DNA of 64,000 nucleotides from Chitinophaga sp. HK235 (lineage in GTDB: Bacteria; Bacteroidota; Bacteroidia; Chitinophagales; Chitinophagaceae): assembly GCF_018255755.1 (NCBI RefSeq), contig NZ_CP073766.1:806001-870000 (forward strand), written 5' to 3'. The position numbers and the translations under genes were made by a program. The notes below the pieces were generated by a model, which had not been told where the DNA came from, searched no databases, and saw only the letters and a program-made list of their open reading frames with translations. Below, one piece after another: positions 42,965 through 51,244 of this stretch. How positions within the stretch are numbered: the first letter of the stretch is position 1; every line of letters starts with the position of its first letter.

Positions 42965-44593
42965 ATGGCCCTGCTGGTGAGCTTCACCGTCAGCGCCCAG
43001 CAACACTTCACCAAAGCAGATACCCTTCGTGGCACCATCACTCCTGAAAGGGCCTGGTGGGATGTTACCTCCTATGACCTGCATGTACATGTCAACCCGG
43101 ATGACAGCACCTTCAGTGGTTTTAACACTATCACGTATAAGGTCCTGAAGCCCGATTCCACCATGCAGATAGATCTGCAGGAACCAATGGTTATAGATAG
43201 TATCCTGCAGGATAAACACTCCCTCTCCTTTACCCGTGATGGCAATGCATGGTTTGTAAAGATGAAGGCGCCACAGGTAAAAGATAAGACCAAACATATC
43301 ACCGTGTACTACAACGGCAAACCAAGGAAAGCCAAAAATGCACCCTGGGACGGCGGTGTGGTATGGACCCGTGATACACAGGGACGTCCCTGGATGGCTA
43401 CTGCCGTGCAAGGACTTGGCGCCAGTATATGGTGGCCCAACAAAGACCACCAGAGTGATGAACCGGAAAACATGACCATCAACGTGACCGTTCCCGCCGA
43501 ACTGACCGATGTGTCTAACGGAAGGCTGAAGAAAAAAACAGATAACCCTGACGGCACTGCCACTTATACCTGGTACGTCAGCAATCCGATCAATAACTAC
43601 GATGTAGCCCTGAACGTCGGCCATTATACTGAAATAAAAGATAGTTATTCCGGCGAAGGCGGTAAACTGGACCTGAGCTACTGGGTACTGGACTACAACG
43701 TAGACAAAGCCAAAGAACATTTTACAGTGGTGAAGCCTATGCTTAAATGTTTTGAATACTGGTTTGGCAAATACCCTTTTTATAAAGACTCGTACAAACT
43801 GGTGGAAACACCTTACCTGGGCATGGAACACCAAAGTGCTGTTGCATATGGTAACAAATTCCAGATGGGTTATATGGGCCGCGACCTTTCCGGCACTGGC
43901 TGGGGCTTGAAATGGGATTTTCTCATTATACATGAAAGCGGCCATGAATGGTTTGGTAATAGCATTACCAGTAAAGATATTGCCGACATGTGGATTCATG
44001 AGTCCTTTACCAACTACTCCGAAAGCCTGTTCACCGAATGCCAGTACGGCCTGAAAGCAGCCAATGAGTATGTGACAGGTACCCGTAAGAACATCAAAAA
44101 TGATATTCCCATCATCGGGCCTTACGGCGTTAATACCGAAGGTAGCGGCGATATGTATTACAAAGGAGGTAATATGATCCATACCATCCGCCAGATCATG
44201 AACAATGATGAAGCTTTCCGTCAGATGCTGAGAGGATTAAACAAAACCTTCTACCATCAGACCGTTACCACACAGGAAGTGGAGCGTTATATGAGCAATG
44301 CCGTTGGCTTTGACCTGGGCCGTGTGTTTGACCAATACCTGCGTGATACAACCATTCCTACACTGGAATACCGTATCATTGGCCAGCAGGTCCAATATCG
44401 CTGGGTGACAGATGTGAAAGACTTCAATATGCCGGTAAAGGTAAAACTTAGTGAAAGTGGCTACAAGCTGATCTATCCGGGTACCAGCTGGCGTACAGCC
44501 AGCATCAGCCTGCCAGATCCCAATCAGTTTGAAGTGGACAAGAATTTTTATATTAATGTAAGAAAGAGAGCTGCCACCGACAACAAACCATAA
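42941..44593 (+). CDS. M1 family zinc aminopeptidase
   Basis: A 550-residue secreted peptidase with a signal peptide ending VSAQ (about residue 20). The N-terminal beta domain runs to about 230; the zinc site is H331-E-x2-H335 with E354 18 residues on, and the exopeptidase motif is GMEH at 294-297, where most relatives have a GxMEN form. It is shorter than full M1 enzymes and lacks the large C-terminal helical domain, as in many Bacteroidota proteins. It trims N-terminal residues from peptides. ATG 42956 is an alternative start. The stop codon is part of a 47-nt inverted repeat. Confidence 0.9.
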   Translation: MYRVPMFCMALLVSFTVSAQQHFTKADTLRGTITPERAWWDVTSYDLHVHVNPDDSTFSGFNTITYKVLKPDSTMQIDLQEPMVIDSILQDKHSLSFTRDGNAWFVKMKAPQVKDKTKHITVYYNGKPRKAKNAPWDGGVVWTRDTQGRPWMATAVQGLGASIWWPNKDHQSDEPENMTINVTVPAELTDVSNGRLKKKTDNPDGTATYTWYVSNPINNYDVALNVGHYTEIKDSYSGEGGKLDLSYWVLDYNVDKAKEHFTVVKPMLKCFEYWFGKYPFYKDSYKLVETPYLGMEHQSAVAYGNKFQMGYMGRDLSGTGWGLKWDFLIIHESGHEWFGNSITSKDIADMWIHESFTNYSESLFTECQYGLKAANEYVTGTRKNIKNDIPIIGPYGVNTEGSGDMYYKGGNMIHTIRQIMNNDEAFRQMLRGLNKTFYHQTVTTQEVERYMSNAVGFDLGRVFDQYLRDTTIPTLEYRIIGQQVQYRWVTDVKDFNMPVKVKLSESGYKLIYPGTSWRTASISLPDPNQFEVDKNFYINVRKRAATDNKP

Positions 44594-44748
44594 CGGTGAT
44601 GAATGCTGATACTTCTGATGCTCCTGATAAGCGAAGATCTACAGGTAAATAATAAAGCAAAGAACCCATTGATCATTACATCAATGGGTTCTTTGTTTAT
44701 GTCTTCGCTTATCAGGAGCATCAGAAGTATCAGCATTCATCACCGTTA
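44591..44748. repeat. 158-nt nested palindrome: 47-bp inverted repeat around a terminator
   Basis: The outer arms 44591-44637 and 44702-44748 are perfect reverse complements over 47 nt (start TAACGGTGATGAATGCTGAT). Inside is a second perfect 16-bp hairpin, CAAAGAACCCATTGAT (44658-44673) with its partner at 44680-44695, followed by TTT. The first TAA of each arm is the stop codon of the gene on that side (M1 peptidase on plus, oxidoreductase on minus). It works at least as a bidirectional terminator. Confidence 0.9.
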
Positions 44749-45405
44749 GTGTTTCAGCAGTTTAAATGCATGCCCGCTACTATCATTCAGGAAGCCGTAG
44801 GCAGACCATAAAACGGCCAGTGGCTCTATGCTGCGGCTCATTTCAATTTTACCTACGTCGGCGATATCATACCAGCCGATTTCGTTAAGCAGGTTGATAA
44901 CGGTTTGTTTGGCTTCCTGCTGGTTGCCTGCAATAAACATGGTGGGGGACCCTTCTTCAAAATTGGGAGACAGCATGTGCTGGTAGCCTATGCAGCTGAG
45001 CGCCTTCACCACATTGGCATCCGGAGGGAGCCAGGCCTGTATTTGTTCGCCGGCTGAGTTGGTATGTCCTATGACCAGGTTGAGCCGGCCGTTTTCATCG
45101 GGGCCTTTGCCATCTACCGGGTTGGTAACATCCACTACCGTCTTTCCTTTAAAGTTCCAGATACCGGCGGCTTCGATGGCTTTTTTAGTGCCGATCCAGC
45201 TGGTACAGATGATAATGAGTTCTCCAAATTCCGACGCTTGTCTGAAAGTGCCGGCGGCGGCGGGTTTTCCATGTTCCTTTATCCACTGCTGCAAAGCTTC
45301 TCTTGAAGGATTGCGGGTACCAATAGTAATCTGGTGGCCTGTCTGGATAAGTCCTTTTCCCAGTGTCAGTCCAACTGGGCCACTGCCAAGGATGCCGATT
45401 TTCAT
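44746..45405 (-). CDS. NADPH-dependent F420-reductase-like protein
   Basis: A 219-residue Rossmann protein of the NADP oxidoreductase/coenzyme F420-dependent family: dinucleotide loop GILGSGPVG at 3-11, TRNPSR at 30-35 (the Arg/Ser pair favouring NADP phosphate), and VVDVTNPVDG near 89-98. This organism type does not make F420, so the likely role is an NADP-linked reduction of another substrate. Related to F420 reductases and to metalloreductase-like proteins. It ends inside the 47-nt repeat arm. Confidence 0.8.
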   Translation of the reverse strand: MKIGILGSGPVGLTLGKGLIQTGHQITIGTRNPSREALQQWIKEHGKPAAAGTFRQASEFGELIIICTSWIGTKKAIEAAGIWNFKGKTVVDVTNPVDGKGPDENGRLNLVIGHTNSAGEQIQAWLPPDANVVKALSCIGYQHMLSPNFEEGSPTMFIAGNQQEAKQTVINLLNEIGWYDIADVGKIEMSRSIEPLAVLWSAYGFLNDSSGHAFKLLKH

Positions 45406-45501
45406 GACCGCGGAAGTATTTGGTGAACTATGAAGTTACTGTATTTAAAGATTGGATGGCGGGGTTATTTGGTTTATTTAACCTTCTTCTAAGCGAAAAC
45501 A

Positions 45502-45552
45502 GGCTGTTGCGTGTTGAGAGAAAAATTTTCTTTCCCTCAACATGCAACAGCC
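45502..45552 (-). terminator. hairpin downstream of mqnA
   Basis: GGCTGTTGCGTGTTGAG with CTCAACATGCAACAGCC, 17 bp with one G-T pair. The loop contains a second hairpin GAAAA/TTTTC. It lies 29 nt after the mqnA stop. Confidence 0.75.
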
Positions 45553-45581
45553 ATCAATCAAATAATCGAAATATCACATAA

Positions 45582-46331
45582 TCAAATTCCCAAATCTCTC
45601 AGGTATCCCAGGAACTTCTGCACACCCTGGCGTTTGGCCGGTGTAATGGGATAACTCAGGTTGTGTACGTAGTAGGTGGTAAGATCGTATACGTCGTATG
45701 GATTTTCGGCTACTACGGCCGGAATATTTTTGATACCGATACCAGTGGCATCGTTGAATTGTTTTGTAAACTCAGCTGGCAATGGTTTGTTGCTGATCCA
45801 TGCGGCAAACACGAAAGGCAGGCTGGTAAAGCGCACCCAGTGCTCTGCCAGGTCATAGATGAAAGGCGATACTTTCCTTTGTGCCAGGGCACGGTCGCCG
45901 ATTACGAGGCCTGCGTCGGTGCCTTTTATTTTATCCTGATAGTCGCCGGTGGTGGCCACCAGTTCAACATCTAGCTTCCAGTATTCCCTGACCAGTATTT
46001 TCAGGAGGGCTACAGAAGTACGGCTCTGGTAGTCGAGGTAGATACGCTTTATCTCGTTCAGCGGTACTTCGCTATAGAGACAAACAGAGGCCACCGGACC
46101 TTCTGCGCCAATACCATAATCTGCAATAATATAATGTTCTTTCAGTTTAGGGATAATAGCTACTGGCACCAGGGCCACATCTACCTCTCCATCTATCAGC
46201 TGCTGGGCTATTTTAGAAGGATAATCCACTGACAATTCCATCTGGTCCATTACCGGATGATTCCTGAATCCGTATAACAAAGGCTTCGTATTCAAATAAC
46301 TTACAGCCGCAACTTTTACTTTCCGTTCCAA
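45582..46331 (-). CDS. mqnA: chorismate dehydratase MqnA
   Basis: A roughly 249-residue protein of the MqnA/MqnD periplasmic-binding-like family; VAAVSYLNTKPLLYGF near the start and DVALVPVAIIPKL match MqnA. It removes water from chorismate to give 3-enolpyruvyl-benzoate, the first step of the futalosine menaquinone route. The frame extends to an ATG at 46391, but an exact -7 promoter element lies inside that extension (46352-46359), so I favour TTG 46331, which gives KVKVAAVSYLNTKP close to the N-terminus. Divergent from purB. Confidence 0.88.
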   Translation of the reverse strand: MERKVKVAAVSYLNTKPLLYGFRNHPVMDQMELSVDYPSKIAQQLIDGEVDVALVPVAIIPKLKEHYIIADYGIGAEGPVASVCLYSEVPLNEIKRIYLDYQSRTSVALLKILVREYWKLDVELVATTGDYQDKIKGTDAGLVIGDRALAQRKVSPFIYDLAEHWVRFTSLPFVFAAWISNKPLPAEFTKQFNDATGIGIKNIPAVVAENPYDVYDLTTYYVHNLSYPITPAKRQGVQKFLGYLRDLGI

Positions 46332-46351
46332 TTTCAGTAATTTTGAAGCTG

Positions 46352-46359
46352 CAAAAGTA
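46352..46359 (-). promoter_or_regulatory. -7 promoter element (TACTTTTG) for mqnA
   Basis: Exact TAnnTTTG on the minus strand, about 20 nt before TTG 46331. It is within the longer possible frame, which decides the start choice. Confidence 0.45.
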
Positions 46360-46472
46360 ACTAAATCCCGGATAACAAGTTCCAAATCCAAAATTCCCCC
46401 TGGAGGCAGGTGGTGAGGAAGGGCTTATTTTCCGACAACCTGGTAAATTGTAATAACTGGAATACATATATT

Positions 46473-47816
46473 ATGCAACTACAACCATTAACTGCCATTT
46501 CCCCGCTGGATGGGCGCTATCGCAAGCAACTGGACGAGCTGGCGAATTATTTTTCTGAATTTGCGTTGATCCGTTACCGTGTGATGGTAGAGGTGGAATA
46601 TTTTATTGCACTGGCAGAACAGAAGCTGTTTACTTTACCCAAAGCCAAAGTTCCTGCCCTGCGCAAGATTTATCAGGAGTTCACCATCGAACATGCCCAG
46701 CTGATCAAAGACACTGAAAAGATCACTAACCACGACGTGAAGGCAGTGGAATACTTCCTGAAAAATGAATTGAAGAACCTTGGCCTGGAAGACAAACTGG
46801 AATGGGTGCACTTTGGTCTTACCTCCCAGGATGTAAACAATACCGCTACCCCCCTGCTTTGGAAAGACGCTGTAGAGCATGTATATATGCCGGCGCTGGC
46901 CAACATGATACTGGCACTGAAGAAGATGGGAGAATCCTGGATGAAAGTCCCCATGCTGGCACGTACCCACGGGCAGCCTGCTTCTCCTACCATTCTGGGT
47001 AAGGAAATACTGGTATTTGTAGAAAGACTGGAAGGCCAGATCAAGCTGCTGGGCGACATTCCGTTTGCAGCCAAGTTTGGCGGTGCTACCGGTAACTTCA
47101 ACGCACACTATGTAGCTTTCCCTAAAATCAACTGGGAAAAATTCGGGGAGAAGTTTGTAAACAATACCCTGGGGCTGCAAAGAATGAAGTATACCACGCA
47201 GATTGAGCACTACGATAACATCGCTGCCCAGTTTGATACGCTCAAAAGAATCAACAATGTGCTGATGGACTTCTGCCGCGACGTGTGGACATACATCTCC
47301 ATGGATTATTTCAAACAGAAGATCAAAAAGAATGAAGTAGGTTCTTCTGCGATGCCGCATAAAGTGAACCCGATCGATTTTGAAAATGCCGAAGGTAACC
47401 TGGGCCTTGCTAATGCACTGTTTGAGCACCTGAGCGCCAAACTGCCTGTTTCCCGTTTACAACGTGACCTGACCGATTCTACCGTACTCCGTAACATCGG
47501 CGTTCCATTCGGGCATACACTGCTGGCCACCAAGTCTATTCAGAAAGGTCTCGACAAACTGATCCTCAACGAAGCCAAACTGAAGGAAGATCTGGAGAAC
47601 AACTGGGCCGTAGTAGCGGAAGCTATCCAAACTGTATTGCGCCGTGAAAACTACCCACAGCCATATGAAGCCCTGAAAGAGCTGACCCGTGGCGGTGAGC
47701 AGATCACCCAGAAGAGCATGCATAAATTCATCGATGGACTGAAAATCAGTGCTGCACTGAAAAAAGAACTGAAAGCCATTACGCCGCACAACTATACCGG
47801 CCTGTGGTCGATGTAA
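46473..47816 (+). CDS. purB: adenylosuccinate lyase
   Basis: A 447-residue fumarase/aspartase-superfamily enzyme. The signature SSAMPHKVNPIDFENAEG near 290-307 is the PurB type that continues with DFENxEG; LTAISPLDGRY opens the protein, and TQIEHYDNIA and ARTHGQPASPT carry active-site histidines. It acts twice in purine synthesis, on SAICAR and on adenylosuccinate. I chose ATG 46473 because MQLQPLTAISPLDGRY matches the family start; upstream codons in frame are not conserved-looking. A long hairpin follows. Confidence 0.95.
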   Translation: MQLQPLTAISPLDGRYRKQLDELANYFSEFALIRYRVMVEVEYFIALAEQKLFTLPKAKVPALRKIYQEFTIEHAQLIKDTEKITNHDVKAVEYFLKNELKNLGLEDKLEWVHFGLTSQDVNNTATPLLWKDAVEHVYMPALANMILALKKMGESWMKVPMLARTHGQPASPTILGKEILVFVERLEGQIKLLGDIPFAAKFGGATGNFNAHYVAFPKINWEKFGEKFVNNTLGLQRMKYTTQIEHYDNIAAQFDTLKRINNVLMDFCRDVWTYISMDYFKQKIKKNEVGSSAMPHKVNPIDFENAEGNLGLANALFEHLSAKLPVSRLQRDLTDSTVLRNIGVPFGHTLLATKSIQKGLDKLILNEAKLKEDLENNWAVVAEAIQTVLRRENYPQPYEALKELTRGGEQITQKSMHKFIDGLKISAALKKELKAITPHNYTGLWSM

Positions 47817-47823
47817 AAAACAT

Positions 47824-47891
47824 TTAGGGATTTTTTGATTTACGATTTTGAGATTTGTAAATCCCTAAATCGTAAATCAAAAAATCCCTAA
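47824..47891. terminator. 25-bp hairpin between purB and a convergent gene
   Basis: TTAGGGATTTTTTGATTTAC (first 20 of 25 nt, 47824-47848) pairs perfectly with 47867-47891. The 18-nt loop holds AAATCCCT, which can also pair with the left arm, so two alternative stems are possible. It serves purB on plus and the small gene on minus. Confidence 0.8.
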
Positions 47892-47922
47892 TCAATATGA
47901 CTCCCGAAAGCGTAAGACAGCT

Positions 47923-48246
47923 TTACTGTCTTATTTCGATATTTTCTTCTGCGACCCTTCCGGCCACGGTTACACGGGCAATATATTTTCCGGTTGATAA
48001 ACCGGTCAGACATATCAGTTGCCCCGCTGATATACTGCTTGGCGCAATTGGGACCATGCGCACAGGTGAGTGATGATTGTCAAATATTGTCAGCAGTAAA
48101 TTCTCCTGTACTTCCACTCCTTCCAGCTTCACAAAGAGATGACTACTGTTGTCCTGTTGTTGTATTATAGTACATGGTAGCTTATTATTGATAGCTACTG
48201 CTCCCACGGTTTGTTGAATAAATAACATCAAGCTCCATAAGTTCAT
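47923..48246 (-). CDS. small secreted protein resembling a T9SS sorting domain
   Basis: A 107-residue protein with a hydrophobic N-terminus (about 3-18, possible signal peptide) and a beta-rich body. Its end, GLSTGKYIARVTVAGRVAE, follows the L-x2-G-x-Y-x3-V-x3-G pattern of type IX secretion sorting domains, but there is no cargo domain in front. It could be a stand-alone beta-sandwich of that fold or the remnant of a larger protein. Convergent with purB. Function unknown. Confidence 0.5.
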   Translation of the reverse strand: MNLWSLMLFIQQTVGAVAINNKLPCTIIQQQDNSSHLFVKLEGVEVQENLLLTIFDNHHSPVRMVPIAPSSISAGQLICLTGLSTGKYIARVTVAGRVAEENIEIRQ

Positions 48247-48453
48247 AATAATGATCTTTTATGATGAACAATACCTTAAAGGCGTTGTACGGAGTTTTTC
48301 CAGGGAGATGATTATGGTAACATACCCGGCTAATATGGGCTGTAATACATCATAGGGGTCTTTTTAAAAGCAGTGCAAAGATATAAAATATCTTTTATTA
48401 AATATAGATTATAAGCGTTTATTTTGTTAAGTATTGGTTAATGGAAAAACCTG

Positions 48454-48801
48454 CTAAAACACGTCCCGCAGGTGTAAGAGCTCATAATCATCTTCCATAA
48501 AAGTGATTGCAATAATATCAAATCTGACTGCTTCCGGATACAGCCTGAAACACTCCAGGTATGCGGCTGCCACCGATTGAATATTGGCTTGTTTCTGATA
48601 GCCCACTGCCTCTTCCGGATCGCCAAAACGGCCGGTGCTTCTGGTTTTCACCTCTATAAAATAAATGGTGCCATTGTGTGTGGCGATGATATCAATTTCC
48701 TTTCTGCCGTATTTCCAATTGGTATGTAAAATGGTACAATACCGGCGAACATAGTCCTGCGCTATTTTCTCACCCTGACGGCCAATATCCTGACTACTCA
48801 T
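48454..48801 (-). CDS. yraN: YraN family (UPF0102) protein
   Basis: A 115-residue protein of the YraN/UPF0102 family with a restriction-endonuclease-like core: GRQGEKIAQDYV at 7-18, NWKYGRKEIDIIA (catalytic-type Asp), and FIEVKTRSTGRFG (E-x-K). The fold suggests a nuclease or DNA-binding role, but its job in the cell is not settled. It is close to the usual length. It stands alone, divergent from manA with 181 nt between. Confidence 0.9.
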   Translation of the reverse strand: MSSQDIGRQGEKIAQDYVRRYCTILHTNWKYGRKEIDIIATHNGTIYFIEVKTRSTGRFGDPEEAVGYQKQANIQSVAAAYLECFRLYPEAVRFDIIAITFMEDDYELLHLRDVF

Positions 48802-48982
48802 TATTTCAAGGTTTAAACAAACAATACAGAAAGATAAATAATTCCGCTCAACCGCATTTTAACTATTTGGCAGCCTGTTGTTTAGAAATCTGAATAATTT
48901 GACAGTAATTTGCAAAAGTTATGCATGCACGCTGTTCGGCCTGCCTGAACACAGTCAAACTTTAAACCCATAAATTGTTTAT

Positions 48983-50188
48983 ATGAAATTATTCAGACTG
49001 GATGGAAAAATTCAGCATTACGCCTGGGGAGGATCTACTTATATTCCTGCGTTGCTTGGCATTGCCCCATCAGAAAAACCCAGTGCAGAATACTGGATGG
49101 GCGCGCATCCCAGTGCTCCTTCCACCATCACTACCGCCAATGGCCCTGTGCCCATGAACCAGCTGATTCAGCAGGATCCGGCAGAGATAGTAGGCCCGCA
49201 GGTATGGCAGCAGTTCAAAGAGTTGCCTTATCTCCTCAAAATACTGGACGTTAAAGACATGTTGTCTATCCAGGTACACCCCACTAAAGAAGAGGCGGAA
49301 AAAGGATTTGCCCGTGAAAATGCTGCAGGTATACCGTTGAATGCGCCTAACCGCAACTACAAAGACGATAATCATAAACCGGAGATCATGGTAGCCCTGA
49401 GTGAATTCTGGCTGCTGCATGGTTTCCTGCCGGAAGAGAAACTGCTGCAGGTGTTGCAGGACACCGCAGAGTTCACCTCACTGGTAAGTATATACGAAAA
49501 TGAAGGTTACTTCGGACTGTACAAAAGTGTGATGGAAATGCCACAGGCATTGGTTAACATCATACTGCGTCCGCTGACAGACCGTCTGATACCGGAATAC
49601 AGGGCAGGTAACCTTTCCAAATCTGACCCTGCTTTCTGGGCAGCCCGTGCAGTACTCAATGATCCACAGGGCGCCGACAATCTGGACAGAGGTATTTTCT
49701 CTATCTACTTCTTCAACATTGTGCACGTTCAGCCCGGACAGGCCGTATTTCAGGCCGCTGGCATACCGCATGCATACCTCGAAGGCCAGAATGTAGAGCT
49801 GATGGCCAACTCTGACAATGTTCTGCGCGGCGGGCTTACTCCCAAACATGTGGATGTACCTGAACTACTGAAACACACCCGCTTTGAAGCAGTACATCCT
49901 AATATCCTCCAGGGTGAAAGCATCTCCGGCGGACTTGAAAAAATCTATAATACACCAGCTCCTGATTTTGTTGTCAGCAAAATCAATCTGGAAAAAGGAC
50001 AGGTGTATCAACATACCGCCCAGGCCACAGAAATCATGATCCTCATAAGCGGTACTGCTACCGTTAAAGGCTCTGATACACTCGCACTCCATAAAGGACA
50101 GAGCGTGATGGCTGCCTACAATGAGCATTATGAAATCACCACCGCGGACAACGTGGAAATATACAAAGCTACTGTTCCTGTGAAATAA
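48983..50188 (+). CDS. manA: mannose-6-phosphate isomerase, class I
   Basis: A 401-residue cupin isomerase: KIQHYAWGG at 9-17, the zinc ligands in SIQVHPTKEEAEKGF (Gln and His) and DDNHKPEIMVAL (Glu), a helical insert (about 140-215) and the second cupin strand HAYLEGQNVELMANSDNVLRGG near 260. It interconverts fructose-6-phosphate and mannose-6-phosphate and so feeds GDP-mannose and surface glycans. Length is normal for class I. A strong terminator follows. Confidence 0.93.
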   Translation: MKLFRLDGKIQHYAWGGSTYIPALLGIAPSEKPSAEYWMGAHPSAPSTITTANGPVPMNQLIQQDPAEIVGPQVWQQFKELPYLLKILDVKDMLSIQVHPTKEEAEKGFARENAAGIPLNAPNRNYKDDNHKPEIMVALSEFWLLHGFLPEEKLLQVLQDTAEFTSLVSIYENEGYFGLYKSVMEMPQALVNIILRPLTDRLIPEYRAGNLSKSDPAFWAARAVLNDPQGADNLDRGIFSIYFFNIVHVQPGQAVFQAAGIPHAYLEGQNVELMANSDNVLRGGLTPKHVDVPELLKHTRFEAVHPNILQGESISGGLEKIYNTPAPDFVVSKINLEKGQVYQHTAQATEIMILISGTATVKGSDTLALHKGQSVMAAYNEHYEITTADNVEIYKATVPVK

Positions 50189-50210
50189 TTATAACGGGAA
50201 CAACTATACT

Positions 50211-50243
50211 AAAAAGCCGCGGGATATATTCCCGCGGCTTTTT
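50211..50243. terminator. bidirectional terminator
   Basis: A 14-bp perfect stem AAAAAGCCGCGGGA/TCCCGCGGCTTTTT with a 5-nt loop, between convergent manA and the quinone-oxidoreductase-like gene. The strongest terminator in the window. Confidence 0.92.
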
Positions 50244-50263
50244 TATAGGCTAAATAAAAAAGA

Positions 50264-51214
50264 CTACATAATAATGACCGTTTTGCCTTTTGCTTTCCCT
50301 TGCCGGCTGGCGGCAATAGCATCTGGCACCTGTTCCAGCCTGATTTTATTTTCTACCGGAACCTTTATCTGTCCCTGGTCGATAAGACGGGACAGCTTGT
50401 CCAGCGCAGCAGGACCACCTTCTGTTTCGAAGTTGCCTCCGTGCAGGTTCTTTGTTTTCAGCACTTCCTCATCGGCCACAAACAAAGTCGTGAAAGCTCC
50501 ACCACCTGATTTTACGAGGTCAATGTTTTTCTCGAATCCTGCTTTATCACTGACCATGTCGATCAGTCCATTTATGCCTTCGGGGAACTTTGATTTCACC
50601 TGTTCGGCCAGGGGTGCTTTTTTATAGTTGACCGTAGTGAAAGCGCCCAGCTCATGCATCCTTTTGGCTTCAATGTCGTCTGCAACAGTCGCAATCACTT
50701 TGAGGCCCAGTGATGCAGCTATCTGCGTGGCAAAAGAACCTACGCCACCTGTAGCCCCATTGATCAGCAGTGTATCGCCTTTCTGCAACTTCAGTTTTTC
50801 TATCAGTTGCAGCGCAGTCATACCGGATGTGGGCACCGCAGCGGCTTCTTCCGGACTAATACGCATAGGCGCCATTGTGAGACCTGATTTCTCCGGTACA
50901 ATAGCATACTCTGCATAAGATCCTTCTCCAATGGGCATATGAATGAATTGGCCGTATACCAGGTCTCCCTTTTTAAAACGGGTGACTCCTTCTCCTACTT
51001 CGTCAATAATACCGGCGCCGTCTACTCCCATGATCAGGGGAAACTGATGAGGCGTTTTTCCATTGTCCATGATACCATCCACCATCTTCCAATCGAAGGG
51101 ATTGATTCCGGCGGCCTGTACTTTGATGATAACAGCTCCCGGCCTGATTTCCGGCCTGGGCAAATCCATTACTGTTGGGGTACCTTTAAATTCAGATACG
51201 GCTACGGCTTTCAT
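50264..51214 (-). CDS. zinc-independent medium-chain NADP oxidoreductase
   Basis: A 316-residue medium-chain dehydrogenase/reductase of the quinone-oxidoreductase type: GroES-like N-terminal domain with GINPFDWKMVDG, the NADP loop GATGGVGSFATQIA near 145-158, and FKKGDLVYG. The zinc-binding residues of alcohol dehydrogenases are absent. It probably reduces quinones or enones with NADPH. ATG 51214 (MKAVAVSEF) is chosen over an upstream ATG that adds seven residues. It starts 30 nt after pnkp, so it may be transcribed with the RNA-repair operon. Confidence 0.87.
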   Translation of the reverse strand: MKAVAVSEFKGTPTVMDLPRPEIRPGAVIIKVQAAGINPFDWKMVDGIMDNGKTPHQFPLIMGVDGAGIIDEVGEGVTRFKKGDLVYGQFIHMPIGEGSYAEYAIVPEKSGLTMAPMRISPEEAAAVPTSGMTALQLIEKLKLQKGDTLLINGATGGVGSFATQIAASLGLKVIATVADDIEAKRMHELGAFTTVNYKKAPLAEQVKSKFPEGINGLIDMVSDKAGFEKNIDLVKSGGGAFTTLFVADEEVLKTKNLHGGNFETEGGPAALDKLSRLIDQGQIKVPVENKIRLEQVPDAIAASRQGKAKGKTVIIM

Positions 51215-51244
51215 ATAGTTAGTATTTAATGTCAAATGAATGGG

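Noticed and set aside
42812..44182. 456-codon open frame on the minus strand
   Set aside because: It is fully antisense to the M1 peptidase, whose motifs are intact, and its translation is rich in Cys, His and Phe without any family pattern.
46635..47429. 264-codon open frame on the minus strand
   Set aside because: Antisense to purB and without family resemblance.
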